NCBI GenBank assembly: GCA_937944855.1
Contig: CALFAY010000063.1
Coordinates: 1-55,161, forward strand
DNA length: 55,161 nt
From: an uncultured Planctomycetota bacterium
GTDB lineage: Bacteria > Planctomycetota > Planctomycetia > Gemmatales > HRBIN36
Direction: 5' to 3'
The first letter of the stretch is position 1, and each line of letters begins with the position of its first letter. The translations under genes and the position numbers were made by a program. This document shows positions 7,836-16,948 of the stretch, one piece after another. The notes beneath the pieces were generated by a model. It ran no database searches, was not told the origin of the DNA, and saw only the letters and a program-made list of their open reading frames with translations.

Positions 7836-8954
7836 TCAAAAACCGTAGCGTGCCACGGCCTCCGGGTTCAATTCGATTCCCAGCCCGGGCCGGTTTGGCA
7901 CTTGCAAGTAACCCTCCGGGTCGAGTCGGAAGGGTTCGGCGATGATTTCTTCAATGTACGGGGCCGGGGTCAGGTACTCGACATATTTGGCAATCGGCAA
8001 CGCCGCGGCGAGATGCAGATCGGCGGCCAGGCCGATGGCGGTGTTCCAGCCGTGGGGCACAAGCAGCACATTGTGCTCATAAGCCAGCCAACCGATCCGC
8101 CAGGCTTCGGTCAGACCGCCGCACTTGGTACAGTCGGGCTGAATAATGTCCACCGCATGACGTTCGAGGTAGGGACGAAAACTCTGCCGACGAGTCAGCA
8201 CCTCGCCCGCAGCGATTGGAACCGGTGAATGCTCCCGCAGAGCGACGTAGCCTTCCAGGTCATCGGGAGGCAGCGGCTCTTCAAACCAAGCCACGTCATA
8301 CTGGACGAGCATGCGGGCCGTCTGGATAGCCCACTTGTATCCGTGAGGCCAGAACTGTTCGCTGCCTCCTGCGTCCACCATCAGGGCGACGTCCGGTCCG
8401 ACGTGTTCTCGGGCCGTGCGGACCAGCATTTCATCGGTTCTCCAGTCCACTCTTCCAAACGGCCGCCAACCCAGTTTGACGGCGCGAAAACCCTGGGTCA
8501 GGACCAAATCGAGCTTGGTTTTGAGCCTACCTGGATCCTTTTCAAAGAGAATCGAGGCATAGGGCTGAATCCGCTGCCGATAAAGACCGCCCAGGAGCCG
8601 TGCGACAGGCTGTTCGCAGATTTTCCCCATCAAGTCCCACAGGGCGATGTCGATTCCGCTGATGGCGTGCTCCACGGCTCCGCCTCGGCCCTGCCAGAAC
8701 AAACTCTGACGCAGCTTCTCCGTGACACAGGCCGGCTCATCGGCACGTTCGCCGATAAGCAGGGGCCGCATCAGTTCCACGGCGGCCGCGGTCAGGGCCT
8801 TGCTGGTCATGACGCTGCCAAAACCCGTCACGCCCTCGTCGGTGATGATTTCGACGAGGGTATGCAGATCGTCCTCGGGCTTAAGTTCGTTTGCCCAGCC
8901 GCCCTCGACCGTTGCTCCCCGCAGACCGATAAGGCGGACCTCGACAATCTTCAT
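7836..8954 (-). CDS. Mandelate racemase/muconate lactonizing enzyme family protein (enolase superfamily)
   Basis: Sugar-acid dehydratase or cycloisomerase-like enzyme of 372 residues. It has the capping domain with a mobile loop near the N-terminus (DEGVTGFGS) and the conserved ISGIDIALWDLMGK. The barrel carries the metal ligands expected of the superfamily: VDAGG, WFEEPLPPDD and AAGEV. The catalytic His/Asp pair is IIQPD and PHGW at about residue 299. The Lys region reads FRAVKLGW, close to the KxK motif. GAGGA lies 6 bases before the ATG. It is divergent from a Gfo/Idh/MocA oxidoreductase gene, a pairing typical of sugar-acid catabolism. The substrate (galactonate, galactarolactone or similar) is not determinable from sequence. 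Confidence 0.88.
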   Translation of the reverse strand: MKIVEVRLIGLRGATVEGGWANELKPEDDLHTLVEIITDEGVTGFGSVMTSKALTAAAVELMRPLLIGERADEPACVTEKLRQSLFWQGRGGAVEHAISGIDIALWDLMGKICEQPVARLLGGLYRQRIQPYASILFEKDPGRLKTKLDLVLTQGFRAVKLGWRPFGRVDWRTDEMLVRTAREHVGPDVALMVDAGGSEQFWPHGYKWAIQTARMLVQYDVAWFEEPLPPDDLEGYVALREHSPVPIAAGEVLTRRQSFRPYLERHAVDIIQPDCTKCGGLTEAWRIGWLAYEHNVLLVPHGWNTAIGLAADLHLAAALPIAKYVEYLTPAPYIEEIIAEPFRLDPEGYLQVPNRPGLGIELNPEAVARYGF

Positions 8955-9176
8955 GCTCGTCCTCGAAGTTCAGCAGAGCAAGGCGTGCCGGTCAGGTTTT
9001 GAGAGATTGAAGGAGGATGGCGGATGCTCGGCAACGGGGGCGGCGGCTGGACCCACAGAATTACCCGTGTCCCCAGGGTCGTTTTCTCTGGCAGGAGCCG
9101 GGCCAGCGTGCTACAACGATGCGCAGTCAGAGGTAACAACCGGCTGTAGTTCTGGCGGCGGAAAGGACCGAAAGCG

Positions 9177-10370
9177 ATGGGTGTCAATCCCCCGTTGAAT
9201 CGGAAATTGCGGATGGGTCTGGTGGGCGGCGGGCAGGGAGCGTTCATTGGCCGCGTCCATGTTACTGCGGCGATCCTGGACAACCGGGCAGTGTTGACGG
9301 CGGGAGCGCTGTCTTCCGATCCGGCCCGGGCCAAAGCCTCGGCCCCCGATTATGACATTCCGCCAGAGCGGGCTTACGGCTCTTTTCAGGAAATGGCCGC
9401 TGCCGAGGCCAAGCTGCCTCCCTCTGAACGCATCGACTTCGTCACCATCGCCACTCCTAACCACACCCACTTCGACATCGCCAAGACTTTTGCCGAGGCT
9501 GGCTTCAACGTCATGTGCGACAAGCCGATGACGTTCGATCTCAAGCAAGCGGAGGAGCTGGCCAAGATCGTTGAGAGAACCGGCGTGGTCTTTGCCGTGA
9601 CGCACAACTACACCGGCTACCCGCTGGTGCGTCAGGCTCGGGAAATGGTTCTCAACGGCGACCTGGGCGAGATTCAGGCCATTCGAGCATTCTACATCCA
9701 AGGCTGGCTACGAACCCGGCTGGAGGCGGAGAATCAGAAGCAGGCCAGCTGGCGGACTGATCCAGCCCGATCCGGAGCGGCCGGCTGCTTTGGCGACATC
9801 GGCACCCATGCCTACAATCTAGGCCGTTACATCACCGGCCTGATCCCGGAACAGGTTTCGTGTCAACTCAAGATCTTCGAACCGGGCCGACAACTCGACG
9901 ACTATGGCACTGCCATCATCCGCTACGAGAACGGGGCTTTGGGAACGGTGACGGCGTCCCAGATCTCGCACGGTCGAGAGAACGACTTGTGGATTGAGAT
10001 CGACGGCACCAAAGCGGCCATCGAGTGGCACCAGGAAGAACCAAACAAGATGCTGGTCCGCGTCAACGGGCAACCGCACAAGCTGTACACCCGGGCCGGC
10101 GGACCCTACCTCGGACAGTTGGCGGCCATGTCCACGCGGCTGCCGAGCGGGCATCCCGAAGCCTTCCTGGAGGCATTCGCCAACATTTACACGGCCGCTT
10201 ACAATGATATGGCGGTGCGTGCCAGCGGCGGCAAAGTGGATGCGTCGCGGAGCATTTATCCCAACGTGGCCGACGGTGTGGATGGCATGAACTTTATCAC
10301 GCAATGCGTGACCAGTTCCAAGGAAGGTGGGGCCTGGATGCCGCTCAAGCATCCGATGTGCCGCCGATAG
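9177..10370 (+). CDS. Gfo/Idh/MocA family oxidoreductase
   Basis: NAD(P)-dependent sugar or inositol dehydrogenase-like protein, 397 residues. The Rossmann fold opens with GLVGGGQGAFIGRVH (about 14-28). TPNHTHFDIA and CDKPM (about 115-118, the place of the usual EKP motif) follow, and DIGTHAYNL holds the likely catalytic His near 209. The subfamily with GGGxGAFIG plus a long C-terminal domain is common in sugar-catabolic clusters. GGAAAGGA precedes the start by about 10 bases. There is no signal peptide, so it is cytoplasmic. Context (a divergent enolase-superfamily gene and homogentisate dioxygenase downstream) suggests catabolism but does not fix the substrate. Confidence 0.9.
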   Translation: MGVNPPLNRKLRMGLVGGGQGAFIGRVHVTAAILDNRAVLTAGALSSDPARAKASAPDYDIPPERAYGSFQEMAAAEAKLPPSERIDFVTIATPNHTHFDIAKTFAEAGFNVMCDKPMTFDLKQAEELAKIVERTGVVFAVTHNYTGYPLVRQAREMVLNGDLGEIQAIRAFYIQGWLRTRLEAENQKQASWRTDPARSGAAGCFGDIGTHAYNLGRYITGLIPEQVSCQLKIFEPGRQLDDYGTAIIRYENGALGTVTASQISHGRENDLWIEIDGTKAAIEWHQEEPNKMLVRVNGQPHKLYTRAGGPYLGQLAAMSTRLPSGHPEAFLEAFANIYTAAYNDMAVRASGGKVDASRSIYPNVADGVDGMNFITQCVTSSKEGGAWMPLKHPMCRR

Positions 10371-10474
10371 ACGAGGCCGCTTGTTCAAGCGGGAGAAACC
10401 TCCGCACGGCGCATCGCTTTCGACACCTGTCTGCTGAACGGAGCCAGTCGTAGCTCGAAGGAGCGGAGGCGGTC

Positions 10475-11644
10475 ATGGTCTATTATCGGCGTCTGGGGTC
10501 GGTTCCTCCCAAGCGGCATATCGAGCATCGGCACGAACCGGGCTTCCGCGGTGAAGGCATCTACTACGAAGAGGTCGTGACCACGGCCGGGTTCGGCCGG
10601 GAGTATTCCATCTGCTACCACCTCCGGCCGCCGACCCGAGTCCGCAAGGTAGAACCGGCCGGGTTCGCACCACTGGAAATCGTCCCGCAGGAGGTGCTGC
10701 GACATCATCATTTCAAAACCGGACACTTTGCTCCTCGAGGAGACGTCGCCACCGGGCGGGTTCCGCTTTTAGCCAACAGCGACATCGTCATTAGCCGCTG
10801 CCGACCTGCCCAGCCGCAGACGGAGCTGTACCGCAACGGGGCGGCCGACGAAGTGATCTTCGTCCATCGCGGCAGCGGTCGGCTGCTCAGCATGTTCGGC
10901 GTGCTGCCCTTCAAGCCGTTCGATTACCTCGTTGTTCCGCATTGCACGACCTACCAGATTGAGTTTGATGCGGGTGTGCAGCCCGATCTGCTGATTCTCG
11001 AAACCCCCGGCAACATTGCCATTCCGCCACGGTATCTCAATCCAGACGGGCAGATCCGCCTGGGTGCTCCGTATTGCGAACGGGACTTTCACGGGCCTAC
11101 CGAGGAACTGGTCATCGACCGGGAAGAAGAGGTGACCGTGCTGGTCAAGGACGGTCAGCGTCTGACGCGGTACACGCTGGCAAGTCATCCGTTCGATGTC
11201 GTGGGCTGGGACGGGCTGGTCTATCCGTTCACGTTCAATGCCGATGATTTCGAGCCGATCACCGGCACGGTGCATCAGCCCCCGCCGATCCATCAGACGT
11301 TCGAGGCCCCAGGATTTGTCGTCTGCACGTTCGCCCCACGGATGCTGGACACCCATCCGCAGGCGGTGAAGGTGCCCTATGCCCATTCCAACGTCCAGGC
11401 CGACGAGGTGCTGTACTACGTCCGAGGCCGCTTCGGCAGCCGGCGCGGCGTCGAGGAGGCGTCGATCACGCTGCATCCCCGCGGCATCCCCCACGGACCA
11501 CATCCGGGAACCATCGTCGCCAGCCGATCCATGCAGCGAACCGACGAACTGGCCGTGATGGTGGACACGGTCAAGCCGCTGGAAATCACCCGGCAGGCGA
11601 TGGAAATGGACGATCCCGCGTATCCGTACAGCTGGCTGGAGTGA
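10475..11644 (+). CDS. hmgA: Homogentisate 1,2-dioxygenase
   Basis: Fe(II)-dependent ring-cleaving enzyme that converts homogentisate to maleylacetoacetate in tyrosine and phenylalanine breakdown. It is 389 residues with the family's two cupin-like halves. The C-terminal half has the iron ligands: H304 and E311 in AHSNVQADEV, and H340 in LHPRGIPHGP. RNGAADEVIFVHRGSGRL and the DVVGWDGLVYPFTFN segment are also family hallmarks. It is slightly shorter than proteobacterial or human enzymes (about 430-445), as in other short bacterial versions. GGAGG stands 7 bases before the ATG. The next pathway steps (maleylacetoacetate isomerase, fumarylacetoacetase) are not in the window. Confidence 0.9.
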   Translation: MVYYRRLGSVPPKRHIEHRHEPGFRGEGIYYEEVVTTAGFGREYSICYHLRPPTRVRKVEPAGFAPLEIVPQEVLRHHHFKTGHFAPRGDVATGRVPLLANSDIVISRCRPAQPQTELYRNGAADEVIFVHRGSGRLLSMFGVLPFKPFDYLVVPHCTTYQIEFDAGVQPDLLILETPGNIAIPPRYLNPDGQIRLGAPYCERDFHGPTEELVIDREEEVTVLVKDGQRLTRYTLASHPFDVVGWDGLVYPFTFNADDFEPITGTVHQPPPIHQTFEAPGFVVCTFAPRMLDTHPQAVKVPYAHSNVQADEVLYYVRGRFGSRRGVEEASITLHPRGIPHGPHPGTIVASRSMQRTDELAVMVDTVKPLEITRQAMEMDDPAYPYSWLE

Positions 11645-11686
11645 CGCTCAGGCAGGTCCGAATCGTCGGCGGGTCGAAAGCAGAAT

Positions 11687-12109
11687 TCACTCCGCATCGT
11701 CCGGGCGGGATTCGGGGGCGGGCTTTTCCTCGGTCGCGGTCAGCGGGCAGTGCTTGCGGACGCTCTCCAACAGCCGGTCCATGGCGAAGGGCTTGCGGAT
11801 GTAATCGTCCACCCCCAGCATCTCGGCGTAAGCCCGATGGCGGCCGCCCTCGTTGGCGGTGATCATGATGACCTTCGGCCGGGTCTTCTTCTTGGACTTC
11901 AACTTCTCCAGCACGATGAAGCCGCTCTTTTTGGGCATCATCATGTCGACCACGACCAGATCGGGATCCTCCCGCTCCGCGACGATCAGACCGGCGTTGC
12001 CATCCGAGGCGGTCAACACGCGATAGCCCTTGTTTTCCAGAAGCATCCGCATGCTGTGGAGGATTTCCTGATCGTCGTCCACCAGAAGAACAGTTCGTGT
12101 AGCCATCAT
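11687..12109 (-). CDS. Single-domain response regulator (CheY-like receiver)
   Basis: Phosphoacceptor protein of 140 residues with a receiver domain and no output domain. Counting from MMATRT, the acidic cluster is D11-D13, the phosphorylated Asp is D55 (VVVDMMMPKKSG), the switch Thr is T84 (MITAN) and the conserved Lys is K106 (RKPF). After about residue 118 there is only a short charged tail (EEKPAPESRPDDAE). The start at 12109 is chosen because GAGAG lies about 8-10 bases upstream; 12106 and an upstream start at 12130 are possible. No partner histidine kinase is adjacent, so it probably acts with a kinase encoded elsewhere. Transcribed away from the sugar isomerase-like gene. Confidence 0.9.
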   Translation of the reverse strand: MMATRTVLLVDDDQEILHSMRMLLENKGYRVLTASDGNAGLIVAEREDPDLVVVDMMMPKKSGFIVLEKLKSKKKTRPKVIMITANEGGRHRAYAEMLGVDDYIRKPFAMDRLLESVRKHCPLTATEEKPAPESRPDDAE

Positions 12110-12172
12110 TGTCGCATCTCTCGGGACCACGAAGCCGAGACGGGCCTGATCCGCCTCGGAGGCCTTATTGCT

Positions 12173-12201
12173 ATCTTAAACCTGTTCGAACAACGGGACA
12201 A
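12173..12201 (-). promoter_or_regulatory. Possible sigma-70 promoter for the response regulator
   Basis: On the minus strand TTGTCC (12201-12196), a 17-base spacer and TAAGAT (12178-12173). This would place the transcript start about 55-60 bases before the start codon. Read by eye only. Confidence 0.3.
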
Positions 12202-12250
12202 TATGGCCGTTGCCTGCCAGCTTCGTGGTTTTCCGGCACAGTCATTTTCC

Positions 12251-12280
12251 TTGCATGGGCGGGTCGGTTGAGGATGATAA
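12251..12280 (+). promoter_or_regulatory. Possible sigma-70 promoter for the sugar isomerase-like gene
   Basis: TTGCAT (12251-12256), an 18-base spacer and TGATAA (12275-12280), 41 bases before the ATG at 12322. Read by eye only. Confidence 0.3.
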
Positions 12281-12321
12281 AGACTCGGGAAATCTGATCG
12301 CCGGGAAGGAGTGCAATTGCG

Positions 12322-13194
12322 ATGAACCGCCGGGAATGGCTCGCTGCCGGGACCGCTTCGCTGCTCGCCGCCTTGAGTGCACGCCCCGCCCGAACATGGG
12401 CCGAACCCGCATCGGCCGGGGCGCGGCGCTTCGGGCTGGGCATCGTGACCTACAACATCGCTGCCGCCTGGGACATCCCGACCATCCTCCGGGTTTGCCA
12501 AAACGTCGGCCTGCAAGCGGTCGAGTTGCGGACGACGCACAAGCACGGCGTCGAGCCGAGCCTCAGCCCCAGCGAACGTGCGGAAGTGCGGAAACGCTTC
12601 GCCGACAGCGGCGTCGTCCTCTGGGGGCTGGGAACGGTTTGCGAGTTTCACGCTCCTGACCAGGGCCTTGTCCGCAAAAACATCGAGACCTGCAAACAGT
12701 TCCTGCAATTGTCCGCGGACGTGGGCGGCAAAGGGGTCAAAGTCCGGCCCAACGCGCTACCGCGTGAGGTGCCCGTGGAAAAAACCCTGGAGCAGATTGG
12801 CAAAGCACTCGTCGAGTGCGGACATGCGGCCAGCGGACTTGGCCAGGAGATCTGGGTCGAGGTCCACGGTCCTGGCACGTCCCACCCCCCGCACATGCAT
12901 GCCATCATGAAACACTGCGGCCTGGACAACGTCGGCATCACTTGGAACTCGAACATGACCGACCTCAAGGACGGCTCGGTTCGACCCTACTTTGAACTTC
13001 TCAAGCCGTGGATCAAGTCGGTTCACATCAACGAACTGTTCTCGGCCTATCCGTGGCGGGAACTGTTTGAGTGTCTGAAGCAGGCCGACTACGACCGTTA
13101 CACCCTGGCGGAGATTCCCGGGACTCCGGACGTAGCGTCGGGTGAACGGCTGCTTCGCTACTACAAAGCCCTCTGGGAGGAGTTGTCTGCCTGA
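12322..13194 (+). CDS. Exported sugar phosphate isomerase/epimerase-like TIM-barrel protein
   Basis: Xylose-isomerase-like TIM-barrel protein of 290 residues. It begins with a Tat-like signal (MNRREWLAAGTASLLAALSA), cut near residue 30, so it is probably periplasmic. Barrel strands are visible at GLGIVTYNIA, AVELRTTHKHG, GKGVKVRPN, EIWVEVHGPG, NVGITWNSN, SVHINEL and YTLAEIPGTP. The Glu, His and Asp/Asn residues at strand ends fit a metal site. Planctomycetes encode many exported members of this family, few with known reactions. AAGGAG precedes the ATG by about 10 bases. It is followed by argC 47 bases downstream, which may be co-transcribed without being functionally related. Confidence 0.85.
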   Translation: MNRREWLAAGTASLLAALSARPARTWAEPASAGARRFGLGIVTYNIAAAWDIPTILRVCQNVGLQAVELRTTHKHGVEPSLSPSERAEVRKRFADSGVVLWGLGTVCEFHAPDQGLVRKNIETCKQFLQLSADVGGKGVKVRPNALPREVPVEKTLEQIGKALVECGHAASGLGQEIWVEVHGPGTSHPPHMHAIMKHCGLDNVGITWNSNMTDLKDGSVRPYFELLKPWIKSVHINELFSAYPWRELFECLKQADYDRYTLAEIPGTPDVASGERLLRYYKALWEELSA

Positions 13195-13241
13195 CGGAAG
13201 ACCGGCCGCAAGTCTGGGGAGATCAGAGCAGGGAGCAGAGC

Positions 13242-14264
13242 ATGATCCGCGTGGCGATTCTGGGCGGTTCCGGGTACGCGGCCTTGGAGTTGATGAAGAT
13301 TCTGATCCATCATCCGCAGGTCGAAATTGCGGCCGTCACGACGCGCCAGGAAACCAAGGAAGGCACACCGCTGGTGTCGGAACTGCATCCCAGCCTGACC
13401 CGCCGCCTCGACCTTCGCTGCGAGCCCTTCGATCCGGACCGGCTCGTCGCCCACGGGGTGCAATGTGCCTTCGGCTGTCTGCCTCATGGCGTCAGCATGA
13501 GTTGCATCGGTCCGCTCCTGGAACGCGGCTTGCGGGTCATAGACCTGAGCGCCGACTACCGCCTGCGGGATGCCAGCGTATATGCTCAGTGGTACGGCGA
13601 GAGCCATCAGGACCTGGCCCATCTGGCCCAGGCCGTGTATGGCTTGCCGGAAGTGTACGGTGACGACCTTCCGACGGCGCAACTGGTTGCTAATCCCGGC
13701 TGCTACCCGCAAACGGCCATTCTGGGGCTGGCCCCGCTGGTTGCCAGCCAGTTGATCGAATTGAAGGAGATCGTCATTGACTCCAAGAGCGGCGTATCCG
13801 GAGCGGGTCGGACGCCAAAATTGACCACGCACTTTCCCGAGTGCAATGAGAGCGTGACGGCTTACGGCGTGGGCCACCATCGCCACACGCCGGAGATCGA
13901 GCAGGCGTTGACCGACATCGCCGGCGAGCCGGTCGAGGTCATCTTTACGCCTCACCTCATCCCCATGGACCGCGGCATCTTCACGACCATCTACGCCAGG
14001 CCGACGCGCTCTGTCCAGGAACAACAACTCCTGGATTTGTACCGGGAATACTATGCCAACGCCCCCTTCGTCCGTGTGACGACGCACGTCCCGGCCACCA
14101 AAGATTCCTGGGGTACGAACTTCCTGGACGTGACTGTACGGGTTGTGCGGGGCCGGATTCTCATTCTCGTTGCGGAGGATAATCTGGTCCGCGGGGCGAG
14201 CGGCGTCGCAGTGCAGAACTTCAACCGCATGTATGAATTCCCCGAAACGATGGCCTTACTGTGA
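13242..14264 (+). CDS. argC: N-acetyl-gamma-glutamyl-phosphate reductase
   Basis: NADPH-dependent reductase of arginine biosynthesis that converts N-acetylglutamyl-phosphate to the semialdehyde. It is 340 residues, the normal length. The dinucleotide motif is ILGGSGYAALELMKIL at the N-terminus, the active-site Cys is C154 in NPGCYPQTA, and a conserved His is in YGVGHHRHTPEIEQ near 211-213. SGVSGAGR is also diagnostic. GGGAG lies upstream of the ATG. No argJ, argB or argD is adjacent. An M20 deacylase begins 13 bases after the stop, the only other candidate for the same pathway here. Confidence 0.95.
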   Translation: MIRVAILGGSGYAALELMKILIHHPQVEIAAVTTRQETKEGTPLVSELHPSLTRRLDLRCEPFDPDRLVAHGVQCAFGCLPHGVSMSCIGPLLERGLRVIDLSADYRLRDASVYAQWYGESHQDLAHLAQAVYGLPEVYGDDLPTAQLVANPGCYPQTAILGLAPLVASQLIELKEIVIDSKSGVSGAGRTPKLTTHFPECNESVTAYGVGHHRHTPEIEQALTDIAGEPVEVIFTPHLIPMDRGIFTTIYARPTRSVQEQQLLDLYREYYANAPFVRVTTHVPATKDSWGTNFLDVTVRVVRGRILILVAEDNLVRGASGVAVQNFNRMYEFPETMALL

Positions 14265-14277
14265 AAGACCGAATGCC

Positions 14278-15462
14278 GTGGACCTCAATTCCGTGCTTGG
14301 CCGCTTGCGGCTCACGTTGAATCGCGACCGTCTCATCGAGACGGCAAGGGCACTGATCGCCGTACCGAGTCCGACCGGCCAGGCCGGGGCAGTCCTGGAT
14401 CGCGCCGCCGAGATGCTGCAAAGCGACGGGCTGAGCGTGAGCCGGGTCGCGGCCGGGCATGATCCCGCCCCCGCCGTCGTGGCTCGCATGGACAGCGGCC
14501 GACCGGGACGAACTCTGCAATTCGACGGCCATCTCGACACCGTGCATCTGCCGTTCTGCCCGCCGAAACTCGAAGGCGACCGGCTGTGCGGCTCGGGAGC
14601 GTCGGACATGAAGTCTGGCGTCGCGGCCGCCATCGAAGCCATGCGCATGCTGCGCAGCAGCGGGTTGCTGACGCGGGGCGCGATTCTGCTGACCCTTCAC
14701 GATCTGCACGAAGCGCCCTGGGGCCGCGGCGAACAACTGGACCGCATGATCGTCGAGGGGATTGTCGGCGATGCGGTGCTGCTTCCGGAGCCGTTTTGCG
14801 AGCATCTGCCAATAGCCGGTCGGGGAGCAGCAACCTGGAAGGTGATCCTCCGCCGCAACGGCCTACCGGTGCATGAAGTGCATCGTCCTGCCGATCAGCC
14901 CAGCGTCATCGCCGCCGGAGCGGAGCTGGTGCGGCATCTGCAAACGCTGGACGACCAGCTTAAGCACCAGGTTCATCCCGTGGCCGGCCGCCCCAGCGTC
15001 TTTATCGGCCAGTTCCACAGCGGCGAGATCTACAATCAGTTCCCGCAGGAGGCAATGTTGGAAGGCACGCGACGCTGGTTGCCGGGAACCGACCGGCAGG
15101 CCGTGGAAGCGGAGATGCGGCAATTCTTCGCCAAACTGGCCTGCGATCACGGTGTCGAGGCGGATGTAGAGTTCCGCCTCATCCGCGACGCATTCAGCCT
15201 CGACCTCGACAGTCCGCTGGTGACGAAGTTTCAGCAGGCGTACTCCGCCGTGGTCGGTCGGCCGCTACCGACGGGACCCAAGCCATTCGTGGACGACGGC
15301 AACAGTTTCTGGGCCTTGGCCCAAATTGCGGCCATCACTCACGGCCCGCGGGCAGGAGGACAACACACCGTGGACGAGTGGGTCAGCCTGGAAGACCTGG
15401 AGCGGGTCGCCTTGATTTACGCCGTGACAGCTTGGCTGTTTTGCAATCAGGAAACCGCTTGA
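14278..15462 (+). CDS. M20-family metallopeptidase (ArgE/DapE-like deacylase)
   Basis: Zinc-dependent amidohydrolase of 394 residues. Visible metal and catalytic positions: DGHLDTVH at about residue 84, CGSGASDMKSG, DLHEAPWG (in place of the usual DEE), PEPFCEH, and a C-terminal GGQHTV. The dimerisation domain lies between about 190 and 300. The GTG at 14278 is preferred because longer starts would overlap argC and this one begins 13 bases after its stop. The neighbouring argC suggests it may deacylate acetylornithine or a related arginine or lysine intermediate. The family also contains succinyl-diaminopimelate desuccinylases and dipeptidases, so no symbol is given. Confidence 0.85.
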   Translation: MDLNSVLGRLRLTLNRDRLIETARALIAVPSPTGQAGAVLDRAAEMLQSDGLSVSRVAAGHDPAPAVVARMDSGRPGRTLQFDGHLDTVHLPFCPPKLEGDRLCGSGASDMKSGVAAAIEAMRMLRSSGLLTRGAILLTLHDLHEAPWGRGEQLDRMIVEGIVGDAVLLPEPFCEHLPIAGRGAATWKVILRRNGLPVHEVHRPADQPSVIAAGAELVRHLQTLDDQLKHQVHPVAGRPSVFIGQFHSGEIYNQFPQEAMLEGTRRWLPGTDRQAVEAEMRQFFAKLACDHGVEADVEFRLIRDAFSLDLDSPLVTKFQQAYSAVVGRPLPTGPKPFVDDGNSFWALAQIAAITHGPRAGGQHTVDEWVSLEDLERVALIYAVTAWLFCNQETA

Positions 15463-15518
15463 GGGCTGCGCTGCCGAACGCTATGCTCAGAACGGCTGCA
15501 TCCTGTCGGAGACCCGCC

Positions 15519-16940
15519 ATGCCGCACCGCGAATGGGTCCAGTCCCGCCGAGACTTCCTCACCAAAGCCGGTGCAGGCTTCGGCAGTCTGGCCTTGTTGG
15601 CTCTGCTGGAGCGTGACGGGCTGAGGGCTGATCCGGCCGGGGCCTTGCATCCCCTGGCACCCAAGCAACCTCACTTCGCCGCCAAAGCCACAAGCGTCAT
15701 CTGGTGCTTTCTCGATGGCGGTCCCAGCCACCTCGACCTGTTCGATCCCAAGCCGGAGCTGAATCGGCTCGCGGGCCAACCCCTTCCGGCCTCGTTCAAA
15801 CGGCCAGTGACGGCGATGGGCAAGACCGCCCACACGCCGTTACTGGCGAGTCAGCGAAAGTTCGCTCAGCACGGCCAAAGCGGGGCGTGGGTCAGCGACT
15901 GGTACCTTGAAATTGCCAAGTGCGTGGACGACATCGCCTTTATCCGCAGTTGCTATGCCGACGGCTTGAACCACGTCGGCAGCGTCTGCCAGATGAACAC
16001 GGGTTCGATCCTCGCCGGTCGGCCCAGTCTGGGGGCTTGGTCGCTGTACGGACTCGGCTCGGAGGCCGACAATCTGCCTGGTTTCGTCGTGTTGCAAGAT
16101 TACCCCGAGGAACCGCCGGGAGGCACACGCAACTGGGGCACGGGGTTCATTCCCGCTACGTTTCAGGGAACGCGCTTTCGCGACGGTCCGTCTCCGATCC
16201 TGTACCTCGAACCGCAAGAGCCTCCTGAGCGGCAACGATCCAAGCTCGCCCTGTTGGAAGAGTTCAATCGCCGTCACCATCAGGCTCGTCCGTTCGATTC
16301 CGATCTTGAAGCCCGCATCGCTGCCTACGAGCTCGCTTTCAAGATGCAGGCTGCTGCTCCGGAAGTCGTCGATCTTTCGCAGGAGACGGCAGAAACGCAC
16401 AAGCTGTACGGTCTGGACGACAAGCGGACGCAACGCAACGCTCGGAACTGCCTGCTGGCCCGGAGGCTGGTCGAACGCGGCGTCCGCTTCGTGCAACTGT
16501 ACATGGGATCGGGTAGCAAGTGGGACGCTCATGCCAACGTCGAGGGCAATCACTCCAAGTACTGCCAGGAAAGTGACAAACCGATTGCTGGTCTGCTTCA
16601 GGACCTGAAGCGTCGCGGCCTGCTGGAAACCACGCTGGTCGTCTGGGGCGGAGAGTTCGGTCGGACGCCGATGAGCGAAAGCGGCAACGGTCGGGACCAC
16701 AACCCCTGGGGCTTCACGGTCTGGATGGCCGGAGGAGGAATCAAGGGTGGCGTGACCTACGGCAGCACCGACGAACTGGGGCTGTACGCCGTCGAGAAGC
16801 CGGTCCATGTCCACGATCTGCACGCCACCATCTTGCACTGCCTCGGTCTCGACCATCGCCGTCTGACGTTCTTCCACAACGGGCGGGACGAACGGCCGAC
16901 GATCAACGGCGGCAAGGTGATCCGCGACATTCTTGCCTGA
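15519..16940 (+). CDS. DUF1501 domain-containing exported protein
   Basis: Planctomycete protein of the alkaline phosphatase/sulfatase-like DUF1501 family, 473 residues, function unproven. The N-terminus has a Tat signal (QSRRDFLTKAGAGFGSLALL). The family core follows: VIWCFLDGGPSHLDLFDPKP, FIRSCYADGLNHVG, WGGEFGRTPMSES and GRDHNPWGFTVWMAGGG near the C-terminus. Asp and His residues in these motifs resemble the metal sites of sulfatases. The start at 15519 is chosen because GGAG lies about 7 bases upstream, while the longer reading has no ribosome site. Such genes usually follow a DUF1549/DUF1553 partner, which is absent here. Confidence 0.92.
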   Translation: MPHREWVQSRRDFLTKAGAGFGSLALLALLERDGLRADPAGALHPLAPKQPHFAAKATSVIWCFLDGGPSHLDLFDPKPELNRLAGQPLPASFKRPVTAMGKTAHTPLLASQRKFAQHGQSGAWVSDWYLEIAKCVDDIAFIRSCYADGLNHVGSVCQMNTGSILAGRPSLGAWSLYGLGSEADNLPGFVVLQDYPEEPPGGTRNWGTGFIPATFQGTRFRDGPSPILYLEPQEPPERQRSKLALLEEFNRRHHQARPFDSDLEARIAAYELAFKMQAAAPEVVDLSQETAETHKLYGLDDKRTQRNARNCLLARRLVERGVRFVQLYMGSGSKWDAHANVEGNHSKYCQESDKPIAGLLQDLKRRGLLETTLVVWGGEFGRTPMSESGNGRDHNPWGFTVWMAGGGIKGGVTYGSTDELGLYAVEKPVHVHDLHATILHCLGLDHRRLTFFHNGRDERPTINGGKVIRDILA

Positions 16941-16948
16941 CTCGGTCT

